Below are positions 45,801 to 55,008 of a DNA stretch of 64,000 nt, in pieces. A model generated the notes under the pieces. The model searched no databases, was not told the DNA's origin, and was given only the letters and a program-made list of their open reading frames with translations. The translations under genes were made by a program, and so were the position numbers. Source of the stretch: Caldilineales bacterium (GTDB lineage: Bacteria; Chloroflexota; Anaerolineae; J102); contig JAIBAP010000011.1 of NCBI GenBank assembly GCA_019695115.1, positions 1 through 64,000 on the forward strand. The letters run 5' to 3'. Every line of letters begins with the position of its first letter. Within the stretch, counting starts at the first letter, position 1.

Positions 45801-46169
45801 TCCTACTACAACTCCAACACTTTCTGGCTGGACATCGACCCGCTGCTGGCGGCCTTTGGTCTGGGCCGCGCCGACCTGGCCGACGAGGACAAGGTGGCGG
45901 CGGCGATCCGGGCGACAGCCGGCCGCATGCCCACCTATGTGACGCTGAAGGAGGTCAAGAAGCGTTGGGGCTACGGGCAGGAGGATGTCTATCCGGTGGC
46001 GCAGTTCGAGAAGCTGTGGGGCGATATGACGGCGCTGCCCGAACTGGCCTGCCGCTATGTGGCGACGCCGCGGGTGCGCGGGCAGAACCTGAAGGACCCG
46101 GCCCAGCTCGATGGCTGGTTGCGCGATGGCTCGGCGGGCTTCGTAGAAGCGTTGTGCGAGTGGAACTGA
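42807..46169 (+). CDS. Fusion: fucokinase-like GHMP kinase plus UDPGP-type pyrophosphorylase
   Basis: A 1120-residue protein with three parts. Residues about 1-150 are helical. Residues about 180-620 look like a GHMP kinase of the fucokinase type: PVRMDLSHSAWSD, IPKGSRLAVSTNLL near residue 313 (degenerate ATP loop), GGGWQDSGG near 369, GGMSGGGMGFIFEP near 529. Residues about 745-1110 look like a UTP-sugar pyrophosphorylase (UDPGP family): VVSFAGGVGSRWTQGAG near 754, FIEIHLAKNRR, YSNTFWLDID-like NSNTFWLDID. The FKP enzyme of Bacteroides makes GDP-fucose with the opposite domain order, so this may be a related activating enzyme. The ATP loop change needs testing. Confidence 0.82.
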   Translation: MSAPLIEIITSSDPAIRDRSVDAYGRTATLGELLADCVELEAFRRQSDNLYERVRALFFLYAIHRFHLPQKAGLRPLGLVPFEGYSYLLSRRFEEAIEVFLRSQEQQGANEAISSALAAAYHRLGFQTLADQVRRSVRSVRGNQWMFRIGHPADQPLTVRPELLRRPSPASPYPILRETTPVRMDLSHSAWSDIFFLGMDFPEGARVLNVSIDLGVHGRDAAPRPPVEAYFRVIDEPVLRLASVDLGAMAEIRNLAEVFDFARDYLGLLKAALIASGLTPPGMEGSEQSLADLLAQLVGPGRGIELVSNVNGIPKGSRLAVSTNLLACLISVCMRATGQARGLEGPLAEHERRLAAARAILGEWLAGSGGGWQDSGGLWPGIKLIQGALAGEGDPEFGISRGRLLPTHRIFTAEDVSPDTRRRLQESLVLVHGGMAQNVGPILEMVTEKYLLRSEAEWQGRQEACRVLDEVVAALEAGDIRAIGGVTTRNFFGPIQTIIPWASNLYTETLIGAMRGAFGARFWGFWMLGGMSGGGMGFIFEPNVRAEAQAQLAAVMAATKRRFESALPFAMQPVVYDFAINERGAWCDLLDDSSQEGDRLPLMPPGYYTMVAPGLLRQDGQSLPASRRAELALFGAACRTRPELAGMVQVLFDRMLPRAGQAAVNRQDLEAMLAEFGFDRIQHEQIRADLRAGRIGLAQNRLPAASDIRDAQAGDVFDLTEATLSGDRAGAERWAQQGLEMLASGAVAVVSFAGGVGSRWTQGAGVVKALHPFCKLGGRHRTFIEIHLAKNRRLSRLCGRPIPHVITTSYLTHAPIQDFLAAEHNYGFDGPLILSPGRAVGLRLTPMARDLRFAWEELPQQLLDEQAQKVRASLHAALIGWAQTAGEGSDYTDNLPAQCLHPVGHWYEIANMLKNGVLARLLADFPTLRYLLAHNIDAVGVDANPAVLGWVMEQGAALVSEVIARGVDDRGGGLARVDGRLRLLEGLAMPREEDEFRLSYYNSNTFWLDIDPLLAAFGLGRADLADEDKVAAAIRATAGRMPTYVTLKEVKKRWGYGQEDVYPVAQFEKLWGDMTALPELACRYVATPRVRGQNLKDPAQLDGWLRDGSAGFVEALCEWN

Positions 46170-46455
46170 GGATCGGCGACGATGAGAAACCGGTGAAGCG
46201 CCTGCAAAAGTGGGGGGCAAAAGCAAGCGCGGCTACTGCATCAAACGACGGTTGCGTGTAGCTTTTTCTGGTGTAGACTCAAGTCGAGAAGTGGTCGACA
46301 GGTCGGGTATTCGTTGTCGAACCACATTTGGGGATGAGTGTCCGTTCTTACAGGTACACTGCGTGTCTGATTTCGGTGCGCCTGCCACACGAGGTGCGGA
46401 TACACCCATGCGTCAATCCCATTTCAGCTTTTTCTGTTGGCACATAGAGGACATC

Positions 46456-49400
46456 ATGTCTCGCACTACACACATCGCTTTACACCTCTTGGCTGTCTTT
46501 GGCATCGCCGCCAGCCTGATCGCCCTAGTTCCAGCGCCTCCGCTGCGCGCGGCAGCGGCATTGCCCGATGACACACCCGTGCCGGTGGTCAACGACAACG
46601 TCGAGGAGTGGACTGCCGGCCAGGGCTTGCTCTACTGGGCAAACAACTGCTTTGCCGACGAATTCAACCCCTTCGCCGAGCTGAAGCGTAAACCGTCAAG
46701 CGGTGGGCAAGAGCGAACACTGGTATCGATCAACGATTACAGCCGTTGCTGGACGTTCCAGAACCTGCTCAGTGCCGGCGATGGTCTCTATTACTACAGC
46801 GGGGCGCAGAGCCGGATCGAGCGCATGCCGCTCGCCGAGCCATTCACAGCCCAGGAAGTCAAGACCCTAAACACCAACCAGACGCCAAGCACCGGCAAAG
46901 CGCTCGTGGAAGGAGGGGACTATCTTTACTGGATTTACCCCTATGGCAAAGTCTTCCGCACCCGCAAAGACGGCACCGGCAACATCGAGACCGTCGCCGA
47001 CACGGCCTCATCGCCGATAGACGTGATGGTGGTAGGGGACACGGTTTTCTGGAGCGATAGCGCCGGAGTCTGGACGATCAGCACTGGCTGCGGCGCATTG
47101 CCGTGCACAGGCACGCAAAGCCAGTTTGTGTCCTTCGGCGCCAACACCAACGGCTTTGGTCTCCTCTATGTGTATCTTGGCACGGCGTTGGGCAGATACA
47201 ACGTCTACTGGGTGCAACGCACGACCAGCGGCAACACCTACACCTACCAGATTCGCTATCGCTCGTGTACGCAGGTCACCATCTGCACCATCGCACCGCC
47301 CAGCACGTTCTATTCCGCTACCACCAACTGGCAGATCGGCAGCCCCGTCTTCGCCAACAACAATCTTTATTGGACCGAGCGCGATATCAGCACGCCCAAC
47401 AATGCCACCGGCGATGTGAAACGAAAGGCGCGCACCGACACTTCGACGGGGGCTGATACGATTGCCTCCGGCCAGTCCGGGATCGATCCCCGTCTCTTCG
47501 TTGCCAACGGCCTGCTTTTCTTCGCACGTCGAAGTGTTGGCATCTATACGCTGGCTCTCGATGCCGCGGCCATCCTGCGCGATTTCACCGCCGATGCCCT
47601 GGAAGTGACGCAAGCGATCCAGAACCTTGCCAACGCTGCCCCACTGGCGGCAAACAAGGCTACCTATGTGCGCACCTATGGCAAGCAGATTTCGGGTCCC
47701 AGCGCCGCCAATGTCGAGGCGCGCCTGGCCGGCGTCAGGAACGGCAGCCCTCTTCCCGGCTCGCCCCTGGCGCCGATCAATGGCGTGCGCGCCTTGACGA
47801 CCGGCGGCGGATACGATCGCGCCCGGCTGAACGACGGCTGGTACTTCCAGTTACCGTCCTCTTGGACGAACGCCGGGGCGATCACCCTCAAATTCCAGGT
47901 CGATCCCCGGCTGATCCACACCGACCCCAACCGCGCCGACAATGAGCTGACCACGACGGTCAGTTTCCAGAGCCAGCCTCCGGTCTGCGTCTGGACCGTG
48001 CCCGTGCGCACACATACGCCCCTGCCTTCGACCACAGACCCCAACTTCTGGGACATGGTCGATCATTTCGACCGCCGCTGGCCGGTGCCGCAGACGTGGG
48101 TATACCGCGACACCGAGCCGGTGGAAGAGCTTCAAGTCTGCTGGGCCGGCCCTTTCCCCTATCCCTGCTTCGGGCCTTATGAGCTGGAAGATGAATGGGG
48201 CCTCACCAATGGGCCGCCTGACCGTGACAAGGTGATCGTCTCGCTATGGACGCGGGCGCTGCTGACCTTCAACCCCGATTCCTGTGACAACATCGGCGCC
48301 CCGGTGCATTTCATGGGTATGGTGCATCCCGACGCCAACAACGGCGGCGCTTCTGGCTACGCCAGCCTGCACTCCAACCAATCGTGGGTGCAGTTGCCCG
48401 GCCACACCCCCAACCCCATCCCACCGGGCTGGAATAATGTCCGGCCGGGACGGGTGATGGCGCAGGAGTTGGCCCACAACTACGGACGCAAGCATATCGA
48501 CTGCGGCAATCCGAGCGACATCGACGGCAGCTATCCCTATCCGCCCTGCCAGATCAGCAACATAGGGGCTGACCAGTACTATGGCTTCGACATCCGCACC
48601 CTGACCCCCATCCGGCCCGACCAGGCATCCGACTTTATGACCTATGGCTCGTCACAGTGGGTCAGCGACTACACCTGGCGGGCATTGATCAATGATTTCG
48701 CCGGCGCCAGTACGTCGGCCGTGCCCGCGGCTACCGAGGCTGGGAACAGCGTCTTCGTCAGCGGCTGGGTGGACGCGCAGAATAATCGCGGCAAGATCGG
48801 TTCCCTTCTGGTGATGCCCACCTCCTCGATCCCGCCTGCCACGCGCCAAGCTGCTTCATCTCAGGCGATGCCTGGTTCTACCGACGAGGCAACATTCAGG
48901 CTGCGGCTGCTCGACTCCAACGGCGCCACACTGGCCAACCGCACCTTGACTCCCATCGAGATGGACAATCACACCGCTGACGGCGAGTCGGCGCTGTTCA
49001 GCGATCTCTTCACCCAGCCCGGTGGCCAGGTGGCAACCGTTCAACTGCTTGCCGACACAACCGTCATCGATAGCTTGACGCCCGGTGTCCATCCTCCGGT
49101 CGTCGCCATTCAACAACCCACCAGCGGGGCCGTGATCGACGATTCACTTGTCGTTCAATGGACGGCAAGCGACCCTGACCCTGGCGACCACTTGCTGTAC
49201 ACGGTGCAATACAGCCACGACAGTGGCGCCACTTGGCACACCATGACCACGAACTATCCCGGCTCACCCGGCGGCGGTACGCTTACTTTGACCGACCTCG
49301 GCTCGCTTTCGGGCAGCGCGGCCAACAGAGCGCGGATTCGCGTCCTGGCCAGCGATGGTTACAACACCGGTATCGCCGTTTCTCAGCCATTTACAGTCAA

Positions 49401-50793
49401 AAATCGCCGGCCGGATGCGTTCATTATCGCTCCGGCAGCGGGAGAGACTTTCCTGGCCGGCCAGCCGGTCATGCTGCACGGGGGCGCCACAGATGCCGAA
49501 GATGGTGGCTTGAGTGATGCCGCGCTGGCATGGACCATCGACGGCAACGATGTTGGCAGCGGCAGCGATGCCACAACTGCTGGTCTGGCGCCGGGCGCGC
49601 ATACGGCTACGCTCAACGCCACCGACGCCGACAGCAACACCGGTACAGCCGAAGTCGATTTCACCGTCGCCACCCTGGGCCTGCCTCTTACCGCCTTCAT
49701 GTCGCTCGATGGCGTCTGCGACGATGGCGGTTACGCGGCGGGCGCCACTGTGCCCTTGCAGCCATACGGCGATGGCTCCCAGGCAACTGTACGGCTGGTG
49801 CGAACCGATGGCTATCTGTGGGCGTGTTTCTTTGGTCTGAAGAAGGGGGCCGTGGGAGCGTTTGCAGGTGTGCGCGCGGATGTGGATCACAGCCGCAGCG
49901 CCCAGGCGCAAGCGAGTGACTACGGTTTCTTCCTCGCTGAGGATGGCTCGGTCTTCACTTATGCCGGCAATGGCGCCGGCGGATTCACCGAGCCGGGACC
50001 CGGTGGCCTACAGGCGCAGGTGAATATCGGCGCCAACACCTGGAGCGGGGAACTGCGCATCGACAAAAACGTGCTAGGCGGTTGGGATCACCTGGTGGGG
50101 ATGATGGCCGGACACTATGCAGTCAGCGCACAAGGCAACGACTACGTATGGCCCTTCACAGGGGTGTCGAACAGACCCAGAACCTGGGCGACGACGGCGC
50201 TGGGCGATCAGCCCGTCATCAGCGCCATCACCCCCTACACCGCCACCGTCGGCGATCCTGCCTTTAGCCTGAGCGTCGAAGGCAGCGGCTTCAGCAGCGG
50301 CGCCGTGGGCCTATGGGACGGCGACGAGCTGGCGACCACGGTGGTCGACAGCAGCCATCTTACGGTGGAAGTGGCTGCAGAGAAGATAGCCAGCGCCGGG
50401 ACGGCGCAGGTGAGTGTACGTTCGCCGTCGCCAGGCGATTTCGAGTCGAACGAAGTCCCGTTCGAGATCGAAGCGCCGGCCCCTGCCATCACCAGCCTCT
50501 CGCCCAGCAGCGTGCAGGCAGGCAGCCCGACCACGACGCTGGCGGTTCATGGCAGCGGGTTTTCCGATTCCAGCCAGGTGCTGTGGAATGGCGCCCCGTT
50601 GACAACGCAGTTCGTCAGTCCGACCGAGGTCAGGGCGCAGCTGGCTGCTTCATTGCTGGCTGTTGGACAGACCGCCGGTGTGGCTGTGCGCAATCAGCTA
50701 CCGCATGAACGCATCTCGAACTCAGAGCCGTTCGAGGTGACGCCGGCTAACCAGGCCAACCAGCGCCTGTTCCTGCCGCGACTGCGGCGCTGA
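46456..50793 (+). CDS. Large secreted protein with metallopeptidase-like domain and TIG domains
   Basis: Exported protein of 1445 residues. Signal peptide (LLAVFGIAASLIALVPAPP), then a 450-residue propeller-like region (VFRTRKDGTGNIETVADTAS), a region with AQELAHNYGRKHIDCG near residue 669 that resembles the HExxHxxGxxH zinc site of secreted peptidases but with Gln in place of the first His, an Ig-like domain (PPVVAIQQPTSGAVIDDS), a PKD-like domain (RPDAFIIAPAAGETFLAGQ), a domain of unknown type, and two TIG domains (SAITPYTATVGDPAFSLSVE and ITSLSPSSVQAGSPTTTLAV). It ends in LFLPRLRR. Function unknown; surface enzyme or adhesin. Start at ATG 46456 with AGAGGAC upstream. Confidence 0.82.
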   Translation: MSRTTHIALHLLAVFGIAASLIALVPAPPLRAAAALPDDTPVPVVNDNVEEWTAGQGLLYWANNCFADEFNPFAELKRKPSSGGQERTLVSINDYSRCWTFQNLLSAGDGLYYYSGAQSRIERMPLAEPFTAQEVKTLNTNQTPSTGKALVEGGDYLYWIYPYGKVFRTRKDGTGNIETVADTASSPIDVMVVGDTVFWSDSAGVWTISTGCGALPCTGTQSQFVSFGANTNGFGLLYVYLGTALGRYNVYWVQRTTSGNTYTYQIRYRSCTQVTICTIAPPSTFYSATTNWQIGSPVFANNNLYWTERDISTPNNATGDVKRKARTDTSTGADTIASGQSGIDPRLFVANGLLFFARRSVGIYTLALDAAAILRDFTADALEVTQAIQNLANAAPLAANKATYVRTYGKQISGPSAANVEARLAGVRNGSPLPGSPLAPINGVRALTTGGGYDRARLNDGWYFQLPSSWTNAGAITLKFQVDPRLIHTDPNRADNELTTTVSFQSQPPVCVWTVPVRTHTPLPSTTDPNFWDMVDHFDRRWPVPQTWVYRDTEPVEELQVCWAGPFPYPCFGPYELEDEWGLTNGPPDRDKVIVSLWTRALLTFNPDSCDNIGAPVHFMGMVHPDANNGGASGYASLHSNQSWVQLPGHTPNPIPPGWNNVRPGRVMAQELAHNYGRKHIDCGNPSDIDGSYPYPPCQISNIGADQYYGFDIRTLTPIRPDQASDFMTYGSSQWVSDYTWRALINDFAGASTSAVPAATEAGNSVFVSGWVDAQNNRGKIGSLLVMPTSSIPPATRQAASSQAMPGSTDEATFRLRLLDSNGATLANRTLTPIEMDNHTADGESALFSDLFTQPGGQVATVQLLADTTVIDSLTPGVHPPVVAIQQPTSGAVIDDSLVVQWTASDPDPGDHLLYTVQYSHDSGATWHTMTTNYPGSPGGGTLTLTDLGSLSGSAANRARIRVLASDGYNTGIAVSQPFTVKNRRPDAFIIAPAAGETFLAGQPVMLHGGATDAEDGGLSDAALAWTIDGNDVGSGSDATTAGLAPGAHTATLNATDADSNTGTAEVDFTVATLGLPLTAFMSLDGVCDDGGYAAGATVPLQPYGDGSQATVRLVRTDGYLWACFFGLKKGAVGAFAGVRADVDHSRSAQAQASDYGFFLAEDGSVFTYAGNGAGGFTEPGPGGLQAQVNIGANTWSGELRIDKNVLGGWDHLVGMMAGHYAVSAQGNDYVWPFTGVSNRPRTWATTALGDQPVISAITPYTATVGDPAFSLSVEGSGFSSGAVGLWDGDELATTVVDSSHLTVEVAAEKIASAGTAQVSVRSPSPGDFESNEVPFEIEAPAPAITSLSPSSVQAGSPTTTLAVHGSGFSDSSQVLWNGAPLTTQFVSPTEVRAQLAASLLAVGQTAGVAVRNQLPHERISNSEPFEVTPANQANQRLFLPRLRR

Positions 50794-50862
50794 GCGGCAG
50801 AAGCCACAATGGTCTGAGAATCTGTCTGGTCTTAAGGCTTCCTTAGAATGTGACAAGACCTC

Positions 50863-50921
50863 TTGACAACGACGGCCAAATTGTCTATAGTGCGAGTAAA
50901 TCTAGACAATTCCTAGACAAT
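50863..50921 (+). promoter_or_regulatory. Promoter with repeated TAGACAAT half-sites
   Basis: TTGACA (50863-50868) and TATAGT (50886-50891) are 17 bases apart, a near-consensus promoter. TAGACAAT occurs twice in direct orientation (50903-50910 and 50914-50921) and once inverted (ATTGTCTA, 50880-50887), overlapping the -10 and start region, which suggests a regulator site. Confidence 0.75.
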
Positions 50922-52104
50922 GCTTGACCGTCCCAACGAACGACCTTCACCCTCTCCTCCTCTGCTGCAACCATCCGTGAGTCAACCCATGCAAGCCAAC
51001 ATCCATCTTGGCCGCATCTGGAATATCCCCATCGGCCTCAACTATAGCTTGTTTCTCATCTTCGCCCTGGTCACGTGGTCATTGGCGGCGGGATTGCTGC
51101 CCTCGGCCTACCCTGACCTCAGCCTCACCCTGGCGGTGGCGCTGGGCCTGGCGACCAGTGTGCTCTTCTTCGCTTCGGTGCTTGCCCACGAGTTGGGGCA
51201 CGCCTATTTCGCCCTGCGCAACCGCATCCCGGTGCGGGCGATCAATCTGTTCTTCTTCGGCGGCGTCGCCCAGATCACGCGCGAGCCGCAGAGCGCGGGG
51301 GCCGAGTTCCGCATCGCCATCGCCGGGCCGTTGGTCAGCCTGGCTCTGGCCGCCGTCTTTGGCGCCATCGCTTTGCTCGCTCCCGCCACGAACTACGTCG
51401 ATTCACCTGCCATGTGGCTGGCGCGCATCAACCTCATCCTGGCCCTCTTCAACCTGATCCCCGGTTTCCCGCTCGATGGTGGGCGCGTGCTGCGGGCCGC
51501 CATCTGGCAGATGACGGGCAACGAGATGCGGGCGACGCGGGTGGCGGCCCTGGGCGGCCAGATCACAGCCTTCTCGTTCATCGGCATCGGCGTTCTGCTG
51601 TCGCTCACCGGCAATTTCGTCAACGGGCTGTGGCTGGTCTTCATCGGCTGGTTCCTGCAGAACGCGGCCTCGAACAGCATCGCCCAGGCCGACTTGCGTA
51701 AGACGCTGGCCGGCGTCACCGCCGGCCAGGTGATGAGCCGAACCCTGGTGCGCGTTCCCAGCCAGACGCCCGTCGGCAGCCTGGTCGAGACCGAGAGTCT
51801 GGGCGCGGGCCAGCGGGCGTTCTTCGTCAGCGATGATGAAAGGGTGCGCGGCATGGTCACCCTGACCGACATCGCCCGCCTGCCCCGGCCGGCCTGGGAG
51901 ACGACGCCGGTGGAGCGGATCATGGCGCCCGCAGAACGATGGGTGCGCATCGACCCTGACACCGAGTTGCTGGCCGCCATCGAAACGATGGAGACGGCCA
52001 ATGTCAAGCAACTGCCGGTCATGGCCGAAGGACGCATCATCGGCCTTCTCTCCCGCGAGCAGGCGCTCACTTTCCTACGTCTGCGGGCGGAGGTCCCAGC
52101 CTGA
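50920..52104 (+). CDS. Site-2 protease (M50) with CBS domains
   Basis: Membrane metalloprotease of 394 residues, S2P type. Helical segments carry the zinc motif HELGH near residue 90 and [14 protein letters not shown] near 177, which supplies the third ligand; two CBS domains follow (about residues 265-390). Such proteins with CBS tails cleave membrane-anchored regulators, sometimes in response to nucleotides. The frame opens at ATG 50920, but [20 protein letters not shown] at 50989 matches the usual family start, so the true start is uncertain. A near-consensus promoter lies just upstream. Confidence 0.9.
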   Translation: MLDRPNERPSPSPPLLQPSVSQPMQANIHLGRIWNIPIGLNYSLFLIFALVTWSLAAGLLPSAYPDLSLTLAVALGLATSVLFFASVLAHELGHAYFALRNRIPVRAINLFFFGGVAQITREPQSAGAEFRIAIAGPLVSLALAAVFGAIALLAPATNYVDSPAMWLARINLILALFNLIPGFPLDGGRVLRAAIWQMTGNEMRATRVAALGGQITAFSFIGIGVLLSLTGNFVNGLWLVFIGWFLQNAASNSIAQADLRKTLAGVTAGQVMSRTLVRVPSQTPVGSLVETESLGAGQRAFFVSDDERVRGMVTLTDIARLPRPAWETTPVERIMAPAERWVRIDPDTELLAAIETMETANVKQLPVMAEGRIIGLLSREQALTFLRLRAEVPA

Positions 52105-52120
52105 CCGGGTTCGAAGCCGC

Positions 52121-54928
52121 TCAGCCCATGGCGGGGCAGAGTTCACAGGTTACGATCTCTGCCCCGCGGCTGGGGAGGACGACCACGCCGCCGTCCTCGA
52201 CCGTAAGCGCCTCCTGCCGCTCCTCCGCCAGGTTCAGGCGATAGGCCGCCCGGAGCGGGAAAGAAGCAGTGAGGCGCATCTCCACCGACTGGCGCTCCAG
52301 GTTGTAGACGCGCACGACTAAGCCTCCACCAGCGCTCGTTCGCCGCACGGCGCTCAGGGCCAGCGTGGGCGGGTCGAGGCGGAGGAAGCTCAGGGTGTTG
52401 GGGAGAGGGCCGCGGCGGGGCCAGGGGATGGGTTTGACCTGGGCCGGGTCGTCACGGGTGATGTTCATCTCGCGCAGTTCCAGCCCCTCGTGGGTGTCGG
52501 CGCGGGCGAGGAGGAGCGGGGCGACGTAGTTGTAGGCGGGCTGGTAGACCTCATGCCAGTCTCCGCTGTGGGGCAGGATGGCGTATTCGTAGGTGTAGGG
52601 GCCGAGGCACTGGGCGCCGGGCGTGGGCACCAGGGGCCCGGCGGCGATGCGGCGGGTGAACAGGTCATCGCGGCTGAGCCAGCCCACACTGCGCAGCAGG
52701 GTCAGGGCGATCTGCGTCCCTTCCTGCTCGCGCGTGACTTCGACCGCCGGCAGGCCGCGATTGAGGACGGCCAGGCCCCGCCCTTGTCCTGAGCGTCCCA
52801 ACCTATGGTTGGGCGTCGAAGGATCGCTCACATCGGTGAAGGCGCGCTGGTGCATCAACGAGGTCGGGTCTTCGACCCAACCGGCCGCGTCGGGCAGGTC
52901 GATGTCACGCGGCATGACGGCGAAGGCGGCGTCGACCGTGCACCGCGCCGGGTTCAGCCCGGTGGGGAAGACGACGCTGAGTTTGTGGTCGTGGGCCTGG
53001 TTGTCGATGTGGGTGCTGATGTACAGGCCGGGCCGGTCGCGATAGAGTGTGACTTCGGAGACGATGGGCAGGGCCACGAGCTTGCGGGCGCGGCGCCTGC
53101 GGTCGGGGGTGAGGCCGGCGGGGATGCGCAGGACGCGCTCGATGCGGAAGGTGGCCAGGCAGGGGCCAGATGCCACGAGACTGACAGCGGCGGGCTGGCC
53201 GGAAGTGGTGAGGGTCTGGCTATGGGTGGCGGGGCAGTATGAATACTCGTCGCCGGCGTCGTCCACATCCTGGAAGTGGCCCAGGCCGCGATAGGCCTGG
53301 CCGCTGGCTTTGTCGGTCACGTCCAGGCCGCCATCGGCGGTGATGGTGAAGGCGAGGTGGCGGTTTTCGGCGCCGTCCTCGCGCACTTGCCATTCTCCAT
53401 CGGCGGCAGGGAAACGACTGAAGCCCGCAGTGAGTGCAGCGAACCTGTCGTTACTACGAGGCATACCAGGTTGCGCCCAATAGGCGCGGTAGCCGCAGGC
53501 GGGGATGTCGCCGGGGAAGGCGACGCGCAGCCGGCGTTTGCGGTTGGGCTTGAGCGTCTCCATCCAGAAGACCTGCTCATCGCTCAACACCTGATGGGGG
53601 ACGACCTGCCCCTGGCTATCGACAAGCTGGAAATTCTCGGCGGTCGGGTCGTCGAAATCGAAGTCGATGTCGCCGACGACGGTTTCCTGCCGGTCCCAGC
53701 CCAGGGGGTTGTAGACGAGCAACGGCGTGCCGCTCTGGGCGGTGAAATCGACCTGGCGGGCGAGTTGGCGCAGGCTGTCGCGCACCACGAACTGGCCGAT
53801 CTGCTCGGCCTGGCCGAAGCGATAGAGCATCTCCTCGTGCACGGCGTCGATGCCGCTGCCGTAGATGTCGTCGTGGGGGTGGTTCTTCAGCAGCCAGCGC
53901 CAGGCCGTCCACATCACATCGTCCGTGCCTTCGGGGACGTCGGCGCCGGATAGCCAGGCCAAAGCGGCCAACGGCTCCATATAGCGTTCGAACAGGGTTT
54001 CGAGGCGATGGTTGATCTGCTTGAGGTGGATGCGCGTGGCGTACACGCCCTGCAGGATCTCGGAGTAGCGGCCCCAGCGGAATTCACCCTCGAAGACGGG
54101 CAGCTCGACGCCTGAGGCGCGCACTCGCTCCAGGTGTTCGCCCAGGGTGCCGTGATAGAAGGCGGTATCCTCGATTTCGGCGTTGGCGCGGGCGATGATC
54201 TGGGGGATGGCTGGTTCGGCCTCGGCGTGGTCGATGCCGTTCATCAGCAGCCGGGCCGGGGTGTTGGACAGCGGTTGGAGCGCGGCCAGGGCCTTGCGGA
54301 TCTGCGCCAGGGCCAGGTCTGCGTCGAATTCCATCTGCGAGATATCGCCCCAGTGGATGGGATAGCCGATGTTGGAGATGTTGTGGTAGCCGTAGGGCAT
54401 CCAGATCGTGGTCACGGTCGAGCTGTCGGGCGCGCGCCACTCGAATTCTGTGCCCAGGCGCTCGCCCTCGGCCCCCAGCCCTCGCCAGAAGAAGGCATTG
54501 TCGATGCCAAAGCCGCGCAGGATCTGCGGCAATTGCCCGACATGACCGAAGCCATCCGGCACGTAACCGATCTTCATCACGCCACCGTAGTCAAGACCCA
54601 TGCGATGCCCCAGCAGCAGGTTGCGGATCAGCGCTTCGGGGCTGACCAGGAACTCGTCGGCCAGCACGTACCACGGGCCGACGCTGATCCGCCCTGCTTT
54701 GCTCAAGGCCTGCAGCTCGCCCGCCCGCTGCGGCCTCACTTCCAGATAGTCTTCCAGCACCGCCATCTGGCCGTCGAGCATGTAGAAGCGGTAGTCGGGC
54801 CGGGTGGCCAGCAGATCGAGGAGGCGGTCGACCAGGCGCACGAGCCGGATGCGGTATTCCTGAAAGGTGACGTACCAGGCGCGATCCCAATGGGTGTGGC
54901 TGACGACGGTGGCGTGGAGGGATTTCAT
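52121..54928 (-). CDS. GH38-family alpha-mannosidase
   Basis: Zinc-dependent alpha-mannosidase of 935 residues. The N-terminal catalytic domain carries SHTHWDRAW (zinc His and Asp, residues 11-18) and VPDGFGHVGQLPQIL near 123 with the nucleophile Asp. The central and C-terminal beta domains follow, ending in PLRAAYRLNLAEERQEAL. There is no signal peptide, so it acts in the cytoplasm on imported oligosaccharides. Two in-frame repeat insertions are visible, near residues 489-500 and 698-715 (see findings). It is the last gene of the minus-strand glycan locus. Confidence 0.92.
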   Translation of the reverse strand: MKSLHATVVSHTHWDRAWYVTFQEYRIRLVRLVDRLLDLLATRPDYRFYMLDGQMAVLEDYLEVRPQRAGELQALSKAGRISVGPWYVLADEFLVSPEALIRNLLLGHRMGLDYGGVMKIGYVPDGFGHVGQLPQILRGFGIDNAFFWRGLGAEGERLGTEFEWRAPDSSTVTTIWMPYGYHNISNIGYPIHWGDISQMEFDADLALAQIRKALAALQPLSNTPARLLMNGIDHAEAEPAIPQIIARANAEIEDTAFYHGTLGEHLERVRASGVELPVFEGEFRWGRYSEILQGVYATRIHLKQINHRLETLFERYMEPLAALAWLSGADVPEGTDDVMWTAWRWLLKNHPHDDIYGSGIDAVHEEMLYRFGQAEQIGQFVVRDSLRQLARQVDFTAQSGTPLLVYNPLGWDRQETVVGDIDFDFDDPTAENFQLVDSQGQVVPHQVLSDEQVFWMETLKPNRKRRLRVAFPGDIPACGYRAYWAQPGMPRSNDRFAALTAGFSRFPAADGEWQVREDGAENRHLAFTITADGGLDVTDKASGQAYRGLGHFQDVDDAGDEYSYCPATHSQTLTTSGQPAAVSLVASGPCLATFRIERVLRIPAGLTPDRRRRARKLVALPIVSEVTLYRDRPGLYISTHIDNQAHDHKLSVVFPTGLNPARCTVDAAFAVMPRDIDLPDAAGWVEDPTSLMHQRAFTDVSDPSTPNHRLGRSGQGRGLAVLNRGLPAVEVTREQEGTQIALTLLRSVGWLSRDDLFTRRIAAGPLVPTPGAQCLGPYTYEYAILPHSGDWHEVYQPAYNYVAPLLLARADTHEGLELREMNITRDDPAQVKPIPWPRRGPLPNTLSFLRLDPPTLALSAVRRTSAGGGLVVRVYNLERQSVEMRLTASFPLRAAYRLNLAEERQEALTVEDGGVVVLPSRGAEIVTCELCPAMG
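52783..52824. repeat. Repeat-derived insertion in the mannosidase gene
   Basis: CCCAACC-TAT-GGTTGGG (52797-52813) is a short hairpin flanked by CTTGTCCTGAGCG and GTCGAAGGA, words of a common repeat family. It adds about 14 residues (SDPSTPNHRLGRSGQ) between DVSD and GRGLAVLNRG, where relatives run straight on. Confidence 0.75.
53412..53460. repeat. Second repeat-derived segment in the mannosidase gene
   Basis: AACGACTGAAG (near 53413) and GTCGTTACTACGAG (53447-53460) are separated halves of the element seen as a perfect inverted repeat at 39106-39160. Both are read in frame within the central domain. Confidence 0.6.
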
Positions 54929-55008
54929 GCGTGTCTCTGTGGGGACATCGTGACTTCAATTTAGATGGCGCGTCATAACAGAGCAGTTCCTGCCTTTAGC
55001 GTTCTGGA

